NCBI GenBank assembly: GCA_963784415.1
Contig: CAWARK010000013.1
Span: 310,001-374,000, forward strand
Direction of reading: 5' to 3'
DNA: 64,000 nt
DNA from: UBA7672 sp963784415
GTDB lineage: Bacteria; Pseudomonadota; Alphaproteobacteria; Caulobacterales; Hyphomonadaceae
Shown: piece after piece, positions 9,895-18,563 of the stretch
Layout of the letters: every line of letters starts with the position of its first letter
How positions within the stretch are numbered: position 1 is the first letter of the stretch
Notes under the pieces: generated by a model
The model's database searches: none
Told to the model about the DNA's origin: nothing
What the model saw: only the letters and a program-made list of their open reading frames with translations
Translations under genes and position numbers: made by a program

Positions 9895-10115
9895 CATTGG
9901 AGCTTGAGCGGCTCGGGCCGTACAGCTTGGCTACGCCGAGTCACACATCAGAGTAGTAGGCCCCCCACTTGAACTCGCGCTAGCCGTATCGGTGTACGGG
10001 AAGGCGAAGGCCGCGCGCTCGGACGCTATGTGGAGCAGGGTGGTGGGCGATTGAGTCGACGATCGTACAAGGCCCGCAAAAATCGGTTCCAGGTAGCGAT
10101 GTACATGTCTCTTGC

Positions 10116-11288
10116 CTAAATAACACCGTCGGCCGCAAGCGCCTCTATCTCTTCCGCCGAAAACCCATAGTCGGACAAAACACCTATCTTGTCTGCGCCC
10201 AGCTCGGGTGCCGCGGAACGTAGGCCCGGTTCGATGCCAGACATCGTCATCGGTTGACCGATCAGGTTTAACTTACCAAGCCGCTCATGAACGACAGTCT
10301 GAACGATGCCCGAGTGTAGGACCTGCTCATCCGCAAACACTTCGTCCATGGTGTTGACCGGTCCGCATGGCACACCCGCCAAATTGAGCGTTTCGATCCA
10401 GTGAGTGGCGGGATGTTGCCGTGTCACGGACTCAATTTCAGCATTTAGCGCAGCGCGGTTTTGTCGACGTGCACGACCGATGAACTTTGGGTCTTCCAGC
10501 AGATGTGTCAGGCCGAGAGCACGGCATAGGGCAGAGAACATTCTGTCTCCCGAAGCCGCAATATTTATAAAGCCGTCCGACGTTTCGAAGAGCCCCATCG
10601 GGACAGCCGTGGGGTGATCGTTGCCTGCCTGGGCTGGGACTTCACCTTCAACCAGATAACGCGCAGCCTGAAAGTCGAGCAGTGCGATCTGGGCCTGCAG
10701 GAGGGAGGTACGAACCCACCGCCCTTCGCCCGTGACCTCCCGTTCGAGAAGCGCAGTCATTGCGCCCAGCGCCCCATAGAGACCAGCTGATGAGTCCGCC
10801 ACCGCGATGCCCGCGCGAACGGGACCGTCACCCGGGTGGCCCGTGATCGACATGAGGCCGCCCATGCCTTGTACGATCTGGTCCAGACCGGGGCGTTGGG
10901 CATAGGGCCCGTCTTCGCCGAAACCGGAGATGCTGACGTAGACAAGACGAGGATTGATCGGTGTCAGCGATTCATAGTCGATGCCGAGCCGTCGCTTCAC
11001 GTCGGGTCGGAAATTTTCAAACAGGACATCCGCTTGCGTTGCCAGGCGCAAAAAGACGTTGCGCCCCCTGTCTGACTTCAAGTCGAGCGTGAGGCTTCGC
11101 TTGTTGCGGTTCAGGTTCTGGAAGTCGGAGCGATCGCGATTGCCAGCGATGTCGCTGCTGCCCGATCTTGACTCCACCATCACGACATCGGCCCCCCAAT
11201 CGGCAAACTGCCGCACTGCTGTTGGCCCCGACCGCACGCGCGTAAGGTCTAGAACCCGGAAGCGAGACAGTGGTCCTGTGCTTGGCAT
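10116..11288 (-). CDS. CaiB/BaiF family (class III) CoA-transferase
   Basis: This 390-residue protein has the family layout: RVLDLTRVRSGPTAVRQFADWGADV at the N terminus (split by the domain interlock), ENFRPDVKRRLGIDYESL, and PGLDQIVQGMGGLM containing the likely catalytic Asp that carries the acyl-CoA anhydride. Class III transferases move CoA between carboxylic acids. It starts 7 bases after the stop of the enoyl-CoA hydratase gene, so the two are probably translated together and act on the same acyl-CoA. The acid is not identifiable. Confidence 0.9.
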   Translation of the reverse strand: MPSTGPLSRFRVLDLTRVRSGPTAVRQFADWGADVVMVESRSGSSDIAGNRDRSDFQNLNRNKRSLTLDLKSDRGRNVFLRLATQADVLFENFRPDVKRRLGIDYESLTPINPRLVYVSISGFGEDGPYAQRPGLDQIVQGMGGLMSITGHPGDGPVRAGIAVADSSAGLYGALGAMTALLEREVTGEGRWVRTSLLQAQIALLDFQAARYLVEGEVPAQAGNDHPTAVPMGLFETSDGFINIAASGDRMFSALCRALGLTHLLEDPKFIGRARRQNRAALNAEIESVTRQHPATHWIETLNLAGVPCGPVNTMDEVFADEQVLHSGIVQTVVHERLGKLNLIGQPMTMSGIEPGLRSAAPELGADKIGVLSDYGFSAEEIEALAADGVI

Positions 11289-11294
11289 GCCCGG

Positions 11295-12047
11295 CTACCG
11301 CCTCTGAAAGAGCGGATTCCGCTTGTCGCGAAATGCAGCAACAGCTTCGCGATGGTCCTCGCTCTCGCGCAGACGCGTCACGACCGACTTCTGGATCGCG
11401 CCGGCCTCTTCCCGAGAGAGATCGCTGGCGCGTCCGGCTAGAGATTTGGTTGCCTCCACGGACAGTGGTGCACGCGACGCGATACGTTGGGCAAGTCGAA
11501 GTGCGGAGGGTAAGAGCTCGTTCGCTGTATGGACTGCGGTGACGAGCCCGTACTGCTCAGCCATTGTTGCGGTAACCGGAAGGCCGGTCAGCAACATCGC
11601 CTTGGCGCGTGCTTCTCCGATAAGTCGGGGCAGCCGGTAAGCTGATGCCATCAGGCCCATATTCACGCCAGCGCACACAAACTGGGCCTCGTCCGACGCT
11701 ACTCGGACGTCACAACAAAGCGCCAGCTCAAACCCGCCGCCAATGCACCAGCCGTTGATTGCGCCAACGATGGGTTGCGGAAGCTGATCGAGTCGCTCCA
11801 GCAACTGCCCAAATCCCGCAGCCCCACTACCGGCAATCGAGCCTGATTTGAGATCATCACCCGCACAGAAGGCTTTTCCTTTGCCTGTAATCACCAAGAC
11901 GCGGAAATCAGAGCTTGTCGCGACCTCATCGAGAACCTCGATGAAGCGCGCGCGCATGCTTTCGCCCAGCGGGTTCATTGGTGGGTTGTCGAGCGTTACG
12001 ACGACGACGCCCTCGTCGTCAGAGCTGATGTGAATGGTGCCGCTCAT
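11295..12047 (-). CDS. Enoyl-CoA hydratase/isomerase (crotonase) family protein
   Basis: This 250-residue crotonase-fold protein has the early FCAGDDLKSG segment (oxyanion hole and CoA site) and the second conserved stretch GAINGWCIGGGFELALCCD. The usual catalytic Glu region reads MGLMASAYRLPRLIG, so a hydratase Glu is not obvious and another crotonase reaction is possible. The start at 12047 is preceded by GGGAAG; upstream in-frame codons lack a good site. It heads the pair with the CoA-transferase and diverges from the quinone oxidoreductase gene at 12315. Confidence 0.85.
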   Translation of the reverse strand: MSGTIHISSDDEGVVVVTLDNPPMNPLGESMRARFIEVLDEVATSSDFRVLVITGKGKAFCAGDDLKSGSIAGSGAAGFGQLLERLDQLPQPIVGAINGWCIGGGFELALCCDVRVASDEAQFVCAGVNMGLMASAYRLPRLIGEARAKAMLLTGLPVTATMAEQYGLVTAVHTANELLPSALRLAQRIASRAPLSVEATKSLAGRASDLSREEAGAIQKSVVTRLRESEDHREAVAAFRDKRNPLFQRR

Positions 12048-12314
12048 CAGAAGCTTCCCGGTCTGGGCGATCGCCGATGCCCTGTCAGTTATGCGCCGGC
12101 TCTGTGTAGCTCTGCGTTCCACAGCCTACAATTGTCGTCTTGCCATGACGCTATTCGCGAACACCAGTTCGAGTTAGACGACCTTTCGGGAAACCCACGT
12201 CCGGGCATTTGACAGCCGTGCCCGTTTTGCCGCTAGTTCTTGACCGATACGCACGTGCCGGGGGCGCGAGCACCATGATTTGGCTCCATGCCCGATCGTT
12301 GCGGAGACTCATAT

Positions 12315-13283
12315 ATGAAAGCCCACGTCCTCGCCGATGGAGCGCCAGTGCTTCGCGAAGTGGATCGACCGGCCCCGGGACCGGAGGATGTTCTTGTTCG
12401 CGTGCGCGCGTGTGCGCTCAACCGTGCAGACCTGGCGATGGCAAGTGGCGTCAAACATGGCGCTGCAGGCGGTGAAGGGCAGGTGCTTGGACTGGAATGG
12501 TCGGGCGAGGTCATCGAAGTCGGCGCTGCTGTTACCGGCTTCGCGCCCGGCGACAGGGTAATGGGTTCGGGCGCCGGCGCTTTTGCGGAGTTCGCCCTGA
12601 GCGACCACGGACGCGTCCTGAGAATGCCGCAGTGCGCCACTTTCGAAGAGGCGGCCTGCCTGCCCGTGGCGCTACAGACGATGCACGATGCGGTGGTCAC
12701 GCATGGCGATCTGAAGCCGGCGCAGGCGATCCTGATCAATGGAGCGAGTTCAGGTGTGGGGCTGATGGGGCTCCAGATTGCGAAGCTGAAGGGCGCGGCC
12801 ATCGTGATCGGAACATCGACCAACACGGCGCGACGGGATCGCCTGCATGAGTTTTGCGCAGATCTGGCCCTTGATACAAGTGATCCGAACTGGGTGAATG
12901 ACGTGCGCAGTGCGACCAAGGGGGAGGGTGTTGACGTCGTGGTCGACCAGATCACAGGTGCGCTCGCGAGCCAGACGCTGCATGCCACGCGCATTCTTGG
13001 TCGGATCGTCAATGTCGGTCGATTGGGCGGCAATCAGGCCGAGTTCGATTTCGATACGCATGCACGTCGTCGCATTACGCTGGTGGGCGTGACCTTTCGA
13101 ACGCGCACCAAGGCCGAGGTGCGTGAGGTCAGTCGCAGAATGATGGCCGACATCGGTCCTGCAATTATGGCCCGCGAACTCACCCTGCCAATCTCCGCGA
13201 CCTATGACTTCGATCAGCTTGGGCAAGCGCTGGCGCAGATGAGAGCCAACCAGCATTTTGGCAAAGTTGTCTTGAGGATTTGA
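12315..13283 (+). CDS. Zinc-free medium-chain dehydrogenase/reductase (quinone oxidoreductase-like)
   Basis: This 322-residue MDR protein has ALNRADLAMASG in the catalytic domain, LGLEWSGEVIEVG, GDRVMGSGAGAFAEF and the NADP-binding turn INGASSGVGLMGLQIAK. It lacks the Cys cluster of zinc alcohol dehydrogenases, so it belongs with NADPH:quinone reductases and related enoyl reductases. The start at 12315 follows GCGGAGA. The C-terminal FGKVVLRI is complete. It diverges from the crotonase/CaiB pair and may share its control region. An 86-bp repeat array begins about 45 bases after its stop. Confidence 0.88.
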   Translation: MKAHVLADGAPVLREVDRPAPGPEDVLVRVRACALNRADLAMASGVKHGAAGGEGQVLGLEWSGEVIEVGAAVTGFAPGDRVMGSGAGAFAEFALSDHGRVLRMPQCATFEEAACLPVALQTMHDAVVTHGDLKPAQAILINGASSGVGLMGLQIAKLKGAAIVIGTSTNTARRDRLHEFCADLALDTSDPNWVNDVRSATKGEGVDVVVDQITGALASQTLHATRILGRIVNVGRLGGNQAEFDFDTHARRRITLVGVTFRTRTKAEVREVSRRMMADIGPAIMARELTLPISATYDFDQLGQALAQMRANQHFGKVVLRI

Positions 13284-13327
13284 GCAGACCACGGTCCAAA
13301 GGAAGCGCAGCTTGCTCGGTGCATAGG

Positions 13328-13525
13328 GACTTCCGCTGGCCGGTCTCTCGACTGAGGGCGGGGCGGAGGAAGTGGGACCGCAAGGGACGAGTTTTGGTCT
13401 GAGCGACATGCAGTGTTCCGCTAAACGGTCTCTGGCGTTCGGGGCGTGGTCCACGAAGCGAGACCGCCAGAGACGAGTTTTGGTCTGATCGACATGCGGC
13501 ATTTTGCTAGTCGGTCTCTCAGCTC
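13328..13525. repeat. 86-bp tandem repeat (family R1), two full units and a truncated third
   Basis: Units at about 13328-13410, 13411-13496 and 13497-13525 share the core GAGTTTTGGTCTGAKCGACAT followed by a CGGTCTCT box. The GAGTTTTGGTCTGA cores start at 13389 and 13475, 86 bases apart. Inside the second unit CGGTCTC (13426) and GAGACCG (13460) form an inverted pair, so each unit may fold. The third unit is cut where the IS6 remnant begins. A related array lies at about 34455-34625. Confidence 0.7.
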
Positions 13526-13882
13526 AACCGCAACGCTAGCGCGGTAGCTCGGCTATTGAAGAATCAGCACGTCGAGCCGGAGGTCATCGTCACGGATGGC
13601 CTTCGATCGTACGGTGCCGCGCTCGCACGCCTTGGTCTTAGCGATCTGCACAGGCCTGGCCGGCTTCGCGATAATAATCGTGCAGAGAATTCGCATCTCG
13701 CTATCCGAAGGCGAGAGCGAAAGATGCAGGGCTTCAAGAGCCGACCATCAGCGCAGCGTTTCCTCGAGACACACGCAGCGGTCTACAACACGTTCAACAT
13801 CCAGCGGCATCTGCTGAGTCGCGGCGCGATGCGTGTACTACGCGGACGCTCGGAATCCGTCTGGAGCCGGGCCGTGGCGTGA
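13526..13882 (+). pseudogene. IS6-family transposase, C-terminal fragment
   Basis: About 115 codons remain of a transposase normally near 230 residues. The recognisable part runs from LLKNQHVEPEVIVTDGLRSY (with the second catalytic Asp of the DDE triad) through DNNRAENSHLAIRRRERKM (third acidic residue, Glu) to the stop at 13880-13882. The first catalytic Asp and the DNA-binding N terminus are absent, so it cannot be an active transposase. Confidence 0.85.
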
Positions 13883-13940
13883 CGGCCGCAGGCTTGTCGA
13901 AAGCCTAGCAAAACTGCACCGAGTTAACCTGACAAGTGCC
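13526..13940 (+). mobile_element. IS6-family insertion sequence remnant, right end intact
   Basis: The right end of an IS6-type element is recognisable from the C-terminal third of its transposase and the terminal sequence GAGTTAACCTGACAAGTGCC at 13921-13940. That sequence resembles the right inverted repeats (TTAACCTGACAATGCC type) of alphaproteobacterial IS6 elements. The left two-thirds of the element and its left inverted repeat are missing. The element stops exactly where siderophore-interacting-protein homology resumes, so it or a later deletion removed that gene's 5' end. Confidence 0.75.
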
Positions 13941-14519
13941 GCGTGGGCGCCGGGCGACAAGATTCAGATCCTGCTGGGCGGATGGGTTCAGCGTGCCTAC
14001 ACGCCAATAGAGTGGGATGCAGAATGCGGGCGCACACGTATCTTGATGTGCCTGCAAGCTAACGGTCCAGGCAGGCGATGGGCTCTTTCAGCGCGCAAGG
14101 GGGATACCTGCACGCTCTTCGGTCCGCGCGGCTCGGTGGATCTCAGTCGGCTGAATGGCCAGCTTGCGCTTTTTGGGGATGAAACGTCGATCGGACTCGC
14201 ATATGCACTGCTGAACCAGGATCAAAGACGGGCGGCTTCGTGCGCGTTCGAGATCGGGGATGTCGAAAGCAATTGGCGTATCATCACCCGCCTCGGACTC
14301 GACGACGTCGCATTGTTCTATAGAACCGACGGCGACAAGCACCTGGATGGAATGGAAGCGCTTTTGCCGACGCTTGGTGAAGCGGGTGCAGACTTCGTGT
14401 TGACGGGCAGAGCACAGACGATCCAGCGTCTCCGATGGACCTTAAAGCAGCGACGTATTCCTGCCGCACGCATCGCCACCAAAGCCTACTGGGCGCATGG
14501 AAAGAAGGGTTTGGATTGA
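13941..14519 (+). pseudogene. Siderophore-interacting protein (FAD-binding 9 / ferric reductase-like), 5' truncated
   Basis: Homology starts at PGDKIQILLGGWVQRAYTPI and continues with WALSARKGDTCTLFGPRGS (FAD/NADPH reductase signature) and a C-terminal NADPH-binding half ending AYWAHGKKGLD. These proteins reduce ferric siderophores in the cytoplasm. Roughly the first 50 residues of the usual protein are missing. A GTG at 13833 keeps the frame open, but only by reading IS6 sequence out of its own frame. A product might be made from an IS-borne start, but it would lack part of the FAD domain. Confidence 0.75.
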
Positions 14520-14536
14520 GCGCGAGGTCGGTGTTG

Positions 14537-14797
14537 TCAAGTGGGCGGTACAATTTGACAGTCGCCGAAAGACGCATTGTCTTCCAGTCGACCCAGTCGA
14601 CCCAGTCGACCCAGTCGACCCAGTCGACGAAGAGGCGACATCTGCGCGAGTTGCGCGACCACCGGGGCAATCATGTCTGCTTCCGTTTGGCCTGGCTGGA
14701 CGTGGTTCACCGTGATGCGACGCGCAGCCAGGTCGATCGCAACGCCTTTGACGGCTTGTCTGCTTAGCCAGCATCCAGGCGTCGCAAGCTGCTGCGA
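14537..14797 (-). pseudogene. Short-chain dehydrogenase/reductase (SDR) C-terminal remnant
   Basis: On the minus strand the frame reads SRQAVKGVAIDLAARRITVN then HVQPGQTEADMIAPVVAQLA, the classic SDR stretch after the active-site Tyr-x-x-x-Lys (ASKAAVKG-DLA-R-ITVN-V-PG). It then reads SPLRRLGRLGRLGRLGRLEDN, matching the usual LGRLGxPEDIA segment but expanded. A stop (14798) sits before the Tyr, and the reading decays after LEDNA to a stop at 14537. This is a relic, not an expressed enzyme. Confidence 0.7.
14586..14628. repeat. 9-bp tandem repeat, about 4.8 copies
   Basis: AGTCGACCC repeats head to tail from 14586 to 14628 without a mismatch. Read on the minus strand in the frame of the SDR relic, each unit encodes Leu-Gly-Arg, the tripeptide found once or twice at this position in intact SDRs, so it looks like slippage within the relic. 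The unit contains a SalI-type GTCGAC palindrome. Confidence 0.95.
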
Positions 14798-14909
14798 TCA
14801 GTAAGCAACTTTCTGCGCTCAACCCCGTTGTCTTGCGCAAAACGCCGCCGTGGCAGATGTTGGTTGCGCCTTCGTGTGATGCGAATGGCATGGTGCATGG
14901 GGGGATAAA

Positions 14910-15707
14910 GTGGCAATTCAACCGGTCGGCGGCGGCGCTATTCAGCATACTGTAGATCCCGATTCAGTACGGCTAGGCTGGCATTATTTTGTCGGAGCGC
15001 CGGTTGTCGGTCGCAACCAACTGGCGACTTTAGGCGATGAGTTGAGAAGAGGCCTGGATGGAGCAGGAAGTCTGCCGATAGAGGCGACGCGGTTTTTGAT
15101 GACCGCCATCGATCGGATAGCAAACAAGTCTGTCGGCATCCTGCAGCTGGATGCGATCATTCTGGCAGTGCTCACGTTCCCAGATGGCCAGGAGAGTCAG
15201 CACCTGTTCCGGCTGTGCGCCACCGTCCTCGTGATCTTCTCCGGCTGGTGCGCATTCCTGAACCTTCATCTGTTCATGGCCAGGGATCTCAGCCGATATG
15301 GGGACCCTGAGCGTTTTTTCTCCATGCAGATTGCGCTGTTTCAAAAGCGCGCGCGCTCGCACACGCTTGCGTTGTTTCTCTCGATGCTTGGGTTGCTCGC
15401 TGCGCTCCTTTCTCCGTACGAAAAGCCCATCTGGGATTGGACAACAGCGGCGGTGGCCGGTTGGTGGAAGCCGTCGACTCCCGAAACGCTGTCTGACGAT
15501 AAGAAAGTTGCTACCGGGGGTGATGAAGAGGCGGCGGATGCGTCGCTAAAACCTGACCAACCGCCTCCAGCAGGAAGCCCGCCGCCGTCGGAGCAGGCCG
15601 TGACCGCGCCAGAGACGACGCCTGGTCAATCCGATCTGAAAGCGGAAACGGCACCCTTGCCGGGTGCCGCTGAAAAACCGCCAGAACCAGAGCCTGCGAC
15701 GCCATAG
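14910..15707 (+). CDS. Hypothetical membrane protein with proline-rich cytoplasmic tail
   Basis: This 265-residue protein starts at a GTG behind a GGGGGG stretch. About residues 60-110 form a hydrophobic hairpin (ILQLDAIILAVLTF, then LCATVLVIFSGWCAFLNLHL), and a third membrane segment is at about 150-170 (LALFLSMLGLLAALLS). The last 80 residues are rich in Pro, Ala, Glu and Ser. The helix-plus-two-membrane-span layout is loosely like the membrane effectors of Pycsar-type defence systems, but I cannot claim homology. It converges with the small regulator at 15790. Confidence 0.65.
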   Translation: MAIQPVGGGAIQHTVDPDSVRLGWHYFVGAPVVGRNQLATLGDELRRGLDGAGSLPIEATRFLMTAIDRIANKSVGILQLDAIILAVLTFPDGQESQHLFRLCATVLVIFSGWCAFLNLHLFMARDLSRYGDPERFFSMQIALFQKRARSHTLALFLSMLGLLAALLSPYEKPIWDWTTAAVAGWWKPSTPETLSDDKKVATGGDEEAADASLKPDQPPPAGSPPPSEQAVTAPETTPGQSDLKAETAPLPGAAEKPPEPEPATP

Positions 15708-15766
15708 AGGCAACAGGCAGTTCCGCCTGGAATTCGAGACGTCGGGAGCTCGCGCTCGCGAGCGGA

Positions 15767-15784
15767 TGTGAGGCGTACCTCACA
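15767..15784. terminator. Hairpin between convergent genes
   Basis: TGTGAGG-CGTA-CCTCACA is a perfect 7-bp stem with a 4-base loop, between the stops of convergent genes at 15707 and 15790. There is no T-tract, so termination is a suggestion from position. Confidence 0.4.
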
Positions 15785-15789
15785 CCGCC

Positions 15790-16128
15790 CTAGGCGTACT
15801 CGACCATCTCTTGACCGATCTTCTCGATGAACTCCGCCATCCCCATCACGATCTGTGTTCGCATGTATGGCACTGGCGCAGTTTCACCGCTGACCCATCT
15901 CGATACGGACGTCTTTGAATAGCGATATGTGCTGCCTAGCCAGGATGGTGACACCTGGAAGTTTTTCACGGCAGTAGAAAGAAACTCATGAAACTGGGAG
16001 GACGACATCTCCTCTTCCGCGTTTCCTGCTCTGCGCAGCACGTCCGCAAAACTCAGATAGTTTATGCCCATGTCCGCGCGAACCTTCGACAGGCCAGCGA
16101 CTGGGGCGAGCCTTGTAGGAATGGTCAT
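15790..16128 (-). CDS. Small Cro/CI-type helix-turn-helix protein
   Basis: This 112-residue protein has a plausible helix-turn-helix in its C-terminal half: QVSPSWLGSTYRYSKTSVSR, then WVSGETAPVPYMRTQIVMGM, matching the XRE pattern in which the recognition helix is followed by a Trp/Gly turn and a bounded Pro. The N-terminal half is helical and may dimerise. It diverges from the gene at 16505 across a relatively AT-rich gap, so it may repress that gene and itself. Exact family not recognised. Confidence 0.65.
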   Translation of the reverse strand: MTIPTRLAPVAGLSKVRADMGINYLSFADVLRRAGNAEEEMSSSQFHEFLSTAVKNFQVSPSWLGSTYRYSKTSVSRWVSGETAPVPYMRTQIVMGMAEFIEKIGQEMVEYA

Positions 16129-16412
16129 AGCGTTGCCCTTGTTTATCCCCGCTCCTCGTCACTGAGAGCTCCGCCCCTCCATTGAGGGAATACAACGCTT
16201 CAGTGACGTGAATGGTTCAATACGAAACTTAGTTGCACTGCGTCAAGCCCGTCATCTGTGTAATTGTGTTGCAATAAGACACCGACAACCAACGAACACC
16301 ACTTTTGCATATTTCATTCCTGTGCATAAAGGGGAAAATTTAACATCTCGTTACACTATTCCGAAAAGGTCACTTGGGCCAGACCGGGTGAATGTTGTTT
16401 CGCGGGACACTG

Positions 16413-16440
16413 TTGCGTTTCGGGAAGTTCCGATTTATAC
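16413..16440 (+). promoter_or_regulatory. Candidate sigma-70 promoter in the divergent control region
   Basis: The 16129-16504 gap is clearly more AT-rich than its surroundings. TTGCGT (16413-16418) and TTATAC (16435-16440) are 16 bases apart and about 65 bases before the ATG at 16505. The fit to consensus is partial and no operator could be singled out. Confidence 0.3.
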
Positions 16441-16504
16441 CTGCATTGGGCGAATTTCATGGGGAAATCGAAACGGGGCAAAAAACCGCAAGGGCGAGGG
16501 AGCT

Positions 16505-17230
16505 ATGACTGCGCGAGTTCTGGTGGCGAATATCCTGGATCCCACCAAGCCGGAGCTTGGGGCGCGGCGGCTGATCAACGCTCGCCGGGGAATCGAAAGC
16601 GCGCGGTTGGCGCGAGACCCTGACGCCCCTCGGCACATCGTGGACCGCGACGACAAGGTCCTTCTCGAAGCTGTCAGCAACGGCCTCGCTATCACTTTCG
16701 AGTTGCCAAAGGATCTCGGTGACGAAGATCGGGATGGCAAATCCATCCAGGCGATTGGCTTCATCCTGGAACATGGAAGCGCACACATCCTGGAGATCGC
16801 GGGCACCGAAGTGCATCCGGATATCTGGGGTTTCGGACTTCAGGTCCGGATGCTGATCAGTGCGAGCCTTCACGCACTGGATGGCAACTTCGATGCGCTC
16901 AAAGCGAATCAGCCGCCAACGATCATTGGCATAACCGACGCCGGAAACGCCCGGTCCCGCGAGAATGCGAAAGCAGCGTTCATGGTTGAAACACCCATGA
17001 CAGGCGCGGTCGCGAATTACTATGGAATCGATCCATCCGCCTACGCCGCGTTAGGCAAGGTTCTATTCGTGCTCGACTACGGGAGGATCAACCAGATCCT
17101 CGACGCCATGCGCAACTGGGTCCAATCGGGCTGCGTGATGCAGTCGACGCAGGGTCAGCAGATCAAAGTTCTGTTGGGTGACGGCCTGAAAAAGTTTCAC
17201 GACCCAAAATATTACCAGACCTGGCCGTAG
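16505..17230 (+). CDS. Hypothetical protein, possible GNAT-like fold
   Basis: This 241-residue protein is assigned from the ATG at 16505, with GAGGGAG just upstream; the frame is open further up but without a site. A segment at about residues 90-160 (HILEIAGTEVHPDIWGFGLQ followed by GITDAGNARSRENAKAAFM) resembles the acetyl-CoA-binding turn and the Asn-x-x-Ser helix of GNAT acetyltransferases. The match is weak and the rest is unfamiliar. It heads a run of plus-strand orphan genes to 19493. Function unknown. Confidence 0.6.
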   Translation: MTARVLVANILDPTKPELGARRLINARRGIESARLARDPDAPRHIVDRDDKVLLEAVSNGLAITFELPKDLGDEDRDGKSIQAIGFILEHGSAHILEIAGTEVHPDIWGFGLQVRMLISASLHALDGNFDALKANQPPTIIGITDAGNARSRENAKAAFMVETPMTGAVANYYGIDPSAYAALGKVLFVLDYGRINQILDAMRNWVQSGCVMQSTQGQQIKVLLGDGLKKFHDPKYYQTWP

Positions 17231-17277
17231 CTCTGACACTTTTGCCAGGTAGACGACGAGTGACGAGGGAGCGCTTC

Positions 17278-18432
17278 ATGTGGGATGGCTGCAGCAAAAA
17301 CTCTGATCCGCTTGAGCGCGTGACGGCGATTCAGCGCACCACTCGTCAGGATCTTCGATCGTCAACAGGATGGTGCGAATATCTGATGCGCCATGTTTGT
17401 CGACCTGGCCTGATTTCGTTGATGGCGACGTCTCCGGAACAGGTAAGCGTTCCCGATCGTATTGAAAGACAGCTGAAGCGCTTGGGCGTGTACCACGCGC
17501 TTGAGCGGGCGCGCGTTGCGGCAGCGACGGCGCATTCGCCGGAAGCGCAATACGTGACTTATCATAATGATCGCCCTCACGCGGCCTTTGAACTGACAGC
17601 GTGCCCGGTTGGCGAGACCGAGTGGGTTTCTCTTGTCTTTATTGCGGACATCACTTCGGAAGAGCAGACAATCACGTGGTGCTTTGTCGTGCCGTCAGAG
17701 CCCGATGCTCCTCCGCCATCTCTCCAGACAAATCGCATTGCGCCAATGGATCATGACTGTGCAGCTCAAAGCCGCGCATTGCTGGAACTTGATGATCCTT
17801 ATGCTGCCTTGGCGCGAGTCGCGGCAATAGATGTGCGCACGCATCTGCATGCGCTGGTCGCCGGCGCCGACGATCGCGAAGCGCGCCCGCTAAGCCGCGC
17901 GACGAGGGGCCTTGTTGCGCAGACAGACAGTGGGCTTCCGGCTCAGCGCTTTATGGTGATGGTGGCTTTCATGGCCCTGCCGCGAGCGCTTCGCTATATA
18001 GGTAAAACTGGTCGCATAAATTACGCGAAGTCGAAGCGGAAGACGTGGCGTGTTGATGCAATTGCCATGGATGACGTAGCGGCCCTCGGCAGCAGTGTTG
18101 ATCGCAATGGTCGTCCGGGCATGGCGCTTTCGCATATTGCCGCCGCAGCGGCTGTGCGCACGCTTGGCTTACGATTTGCCACGTCTTGTGCTGCTCGGAG
18201 GCGAGGTGCGTCCAGTGCGGCTGGAGACGATGATCGTGATTGCGCGTTGCCGCACGCAAGAGGCGCGATGAGAGCTTTTGTTCAGTCGCGAATTGCACTG
18301 CTCGGTCTGTCGTCACGCCACTGCATCGGCTTGGCCGCTCTCGGCGCGCGGTTGGCGAGCGCCAGTCGGTCAATTCTAGCGGTCTACGTGTCCGTTGTAA
18401 TTGTTATGGTGCGCACGCTGGGGGCAACCTAG
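17278..18432 (+). CDS. Hypothetical protein
   Basis: This 384-residue frame starts at an ATG with GAGGGAG seven bases upstream. The first 260 residues have ordinary protein composition, for example a beta-rich stretch EWVSLVFIADITSEEQTITW. The last 120 residues are Ala/Arg/Ser-rich and low in complexity, and may be read-through of a decayed 3' part. No family recognised. It sits 47 bases after the previous gene and shares its strand and accessory character. Confidence 0.45.
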   Translation: MWDGCSKNSDPLERVTAIQRTTRQDLRSSTGWCEYLMRHVCRPGLISLMATSPEQVSVPDRIERQLKRLGVYHALERARVAAATAHSPEAQYVTYHNDRPHAAFELTACPVGETEWVSLVFIADITSEEQTITWCFVVPSEPDAPPPSLQTNRIAPMDHDCAAQSRALLELDDPYAALARVAAIDVRTHLHALVAGADDREARPLSRATRGLVAQTDSGLPAQRFMVMVAFMALPRALRYIGKTGRINYAKSKRKTWRVDAIAMDDVAALGSSVDRNGRPGMALSHIAAAAAVRTLGLRFATSCAARRRGASSAAGDDDRDCALPHARGAMRAFVQSRIALLGLSSRHCIGLAALGARLASASRSILAVYVSVVIVMVRTLGAT

Positions 18433-18494
18433 AGAAGTTGACGTACCGAGACGGGCGCGCCCTCCTCAATGAGGAGAGTGTTACCGGCAATGAC

Positions 18495-18523
18495 TTGACA
18501 CAAACACTTCATTGTTGTGCGTT
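18495..18523 (+). promoter_or_regulatory. Possible promoter for the gene at 18564
   Basis: A perfect -35 box TTGACA (18495-18500) is followed after 17 bases by TGCGTT, a poor -10. A small hairpin CTCCTC-AAT-GAGGAG lies just upstream (near 18461). Position before 18564 is suitable. Confidence 0.3.
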
Positions 18524-18563
18524 GCGCTTGCCCGCAGGGGGGCGAAGTGCGGGACGTATCTAA

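Noticed and set aside
13833..14519. Intact 228-residue siderophore-interacting protein from the GTG at 13833
   Set aside because: The first 35 residues come from IS6 DNA out of its own frame; the family-specific part starts at 13941.
14442..14948. Minus-strand frame with Ser-Thr-Gly repeats
   Set aside because: The repeats come from the 9-bp tandem repeat read in another frame; the SDR-like reading is in a different minus-strand frame.
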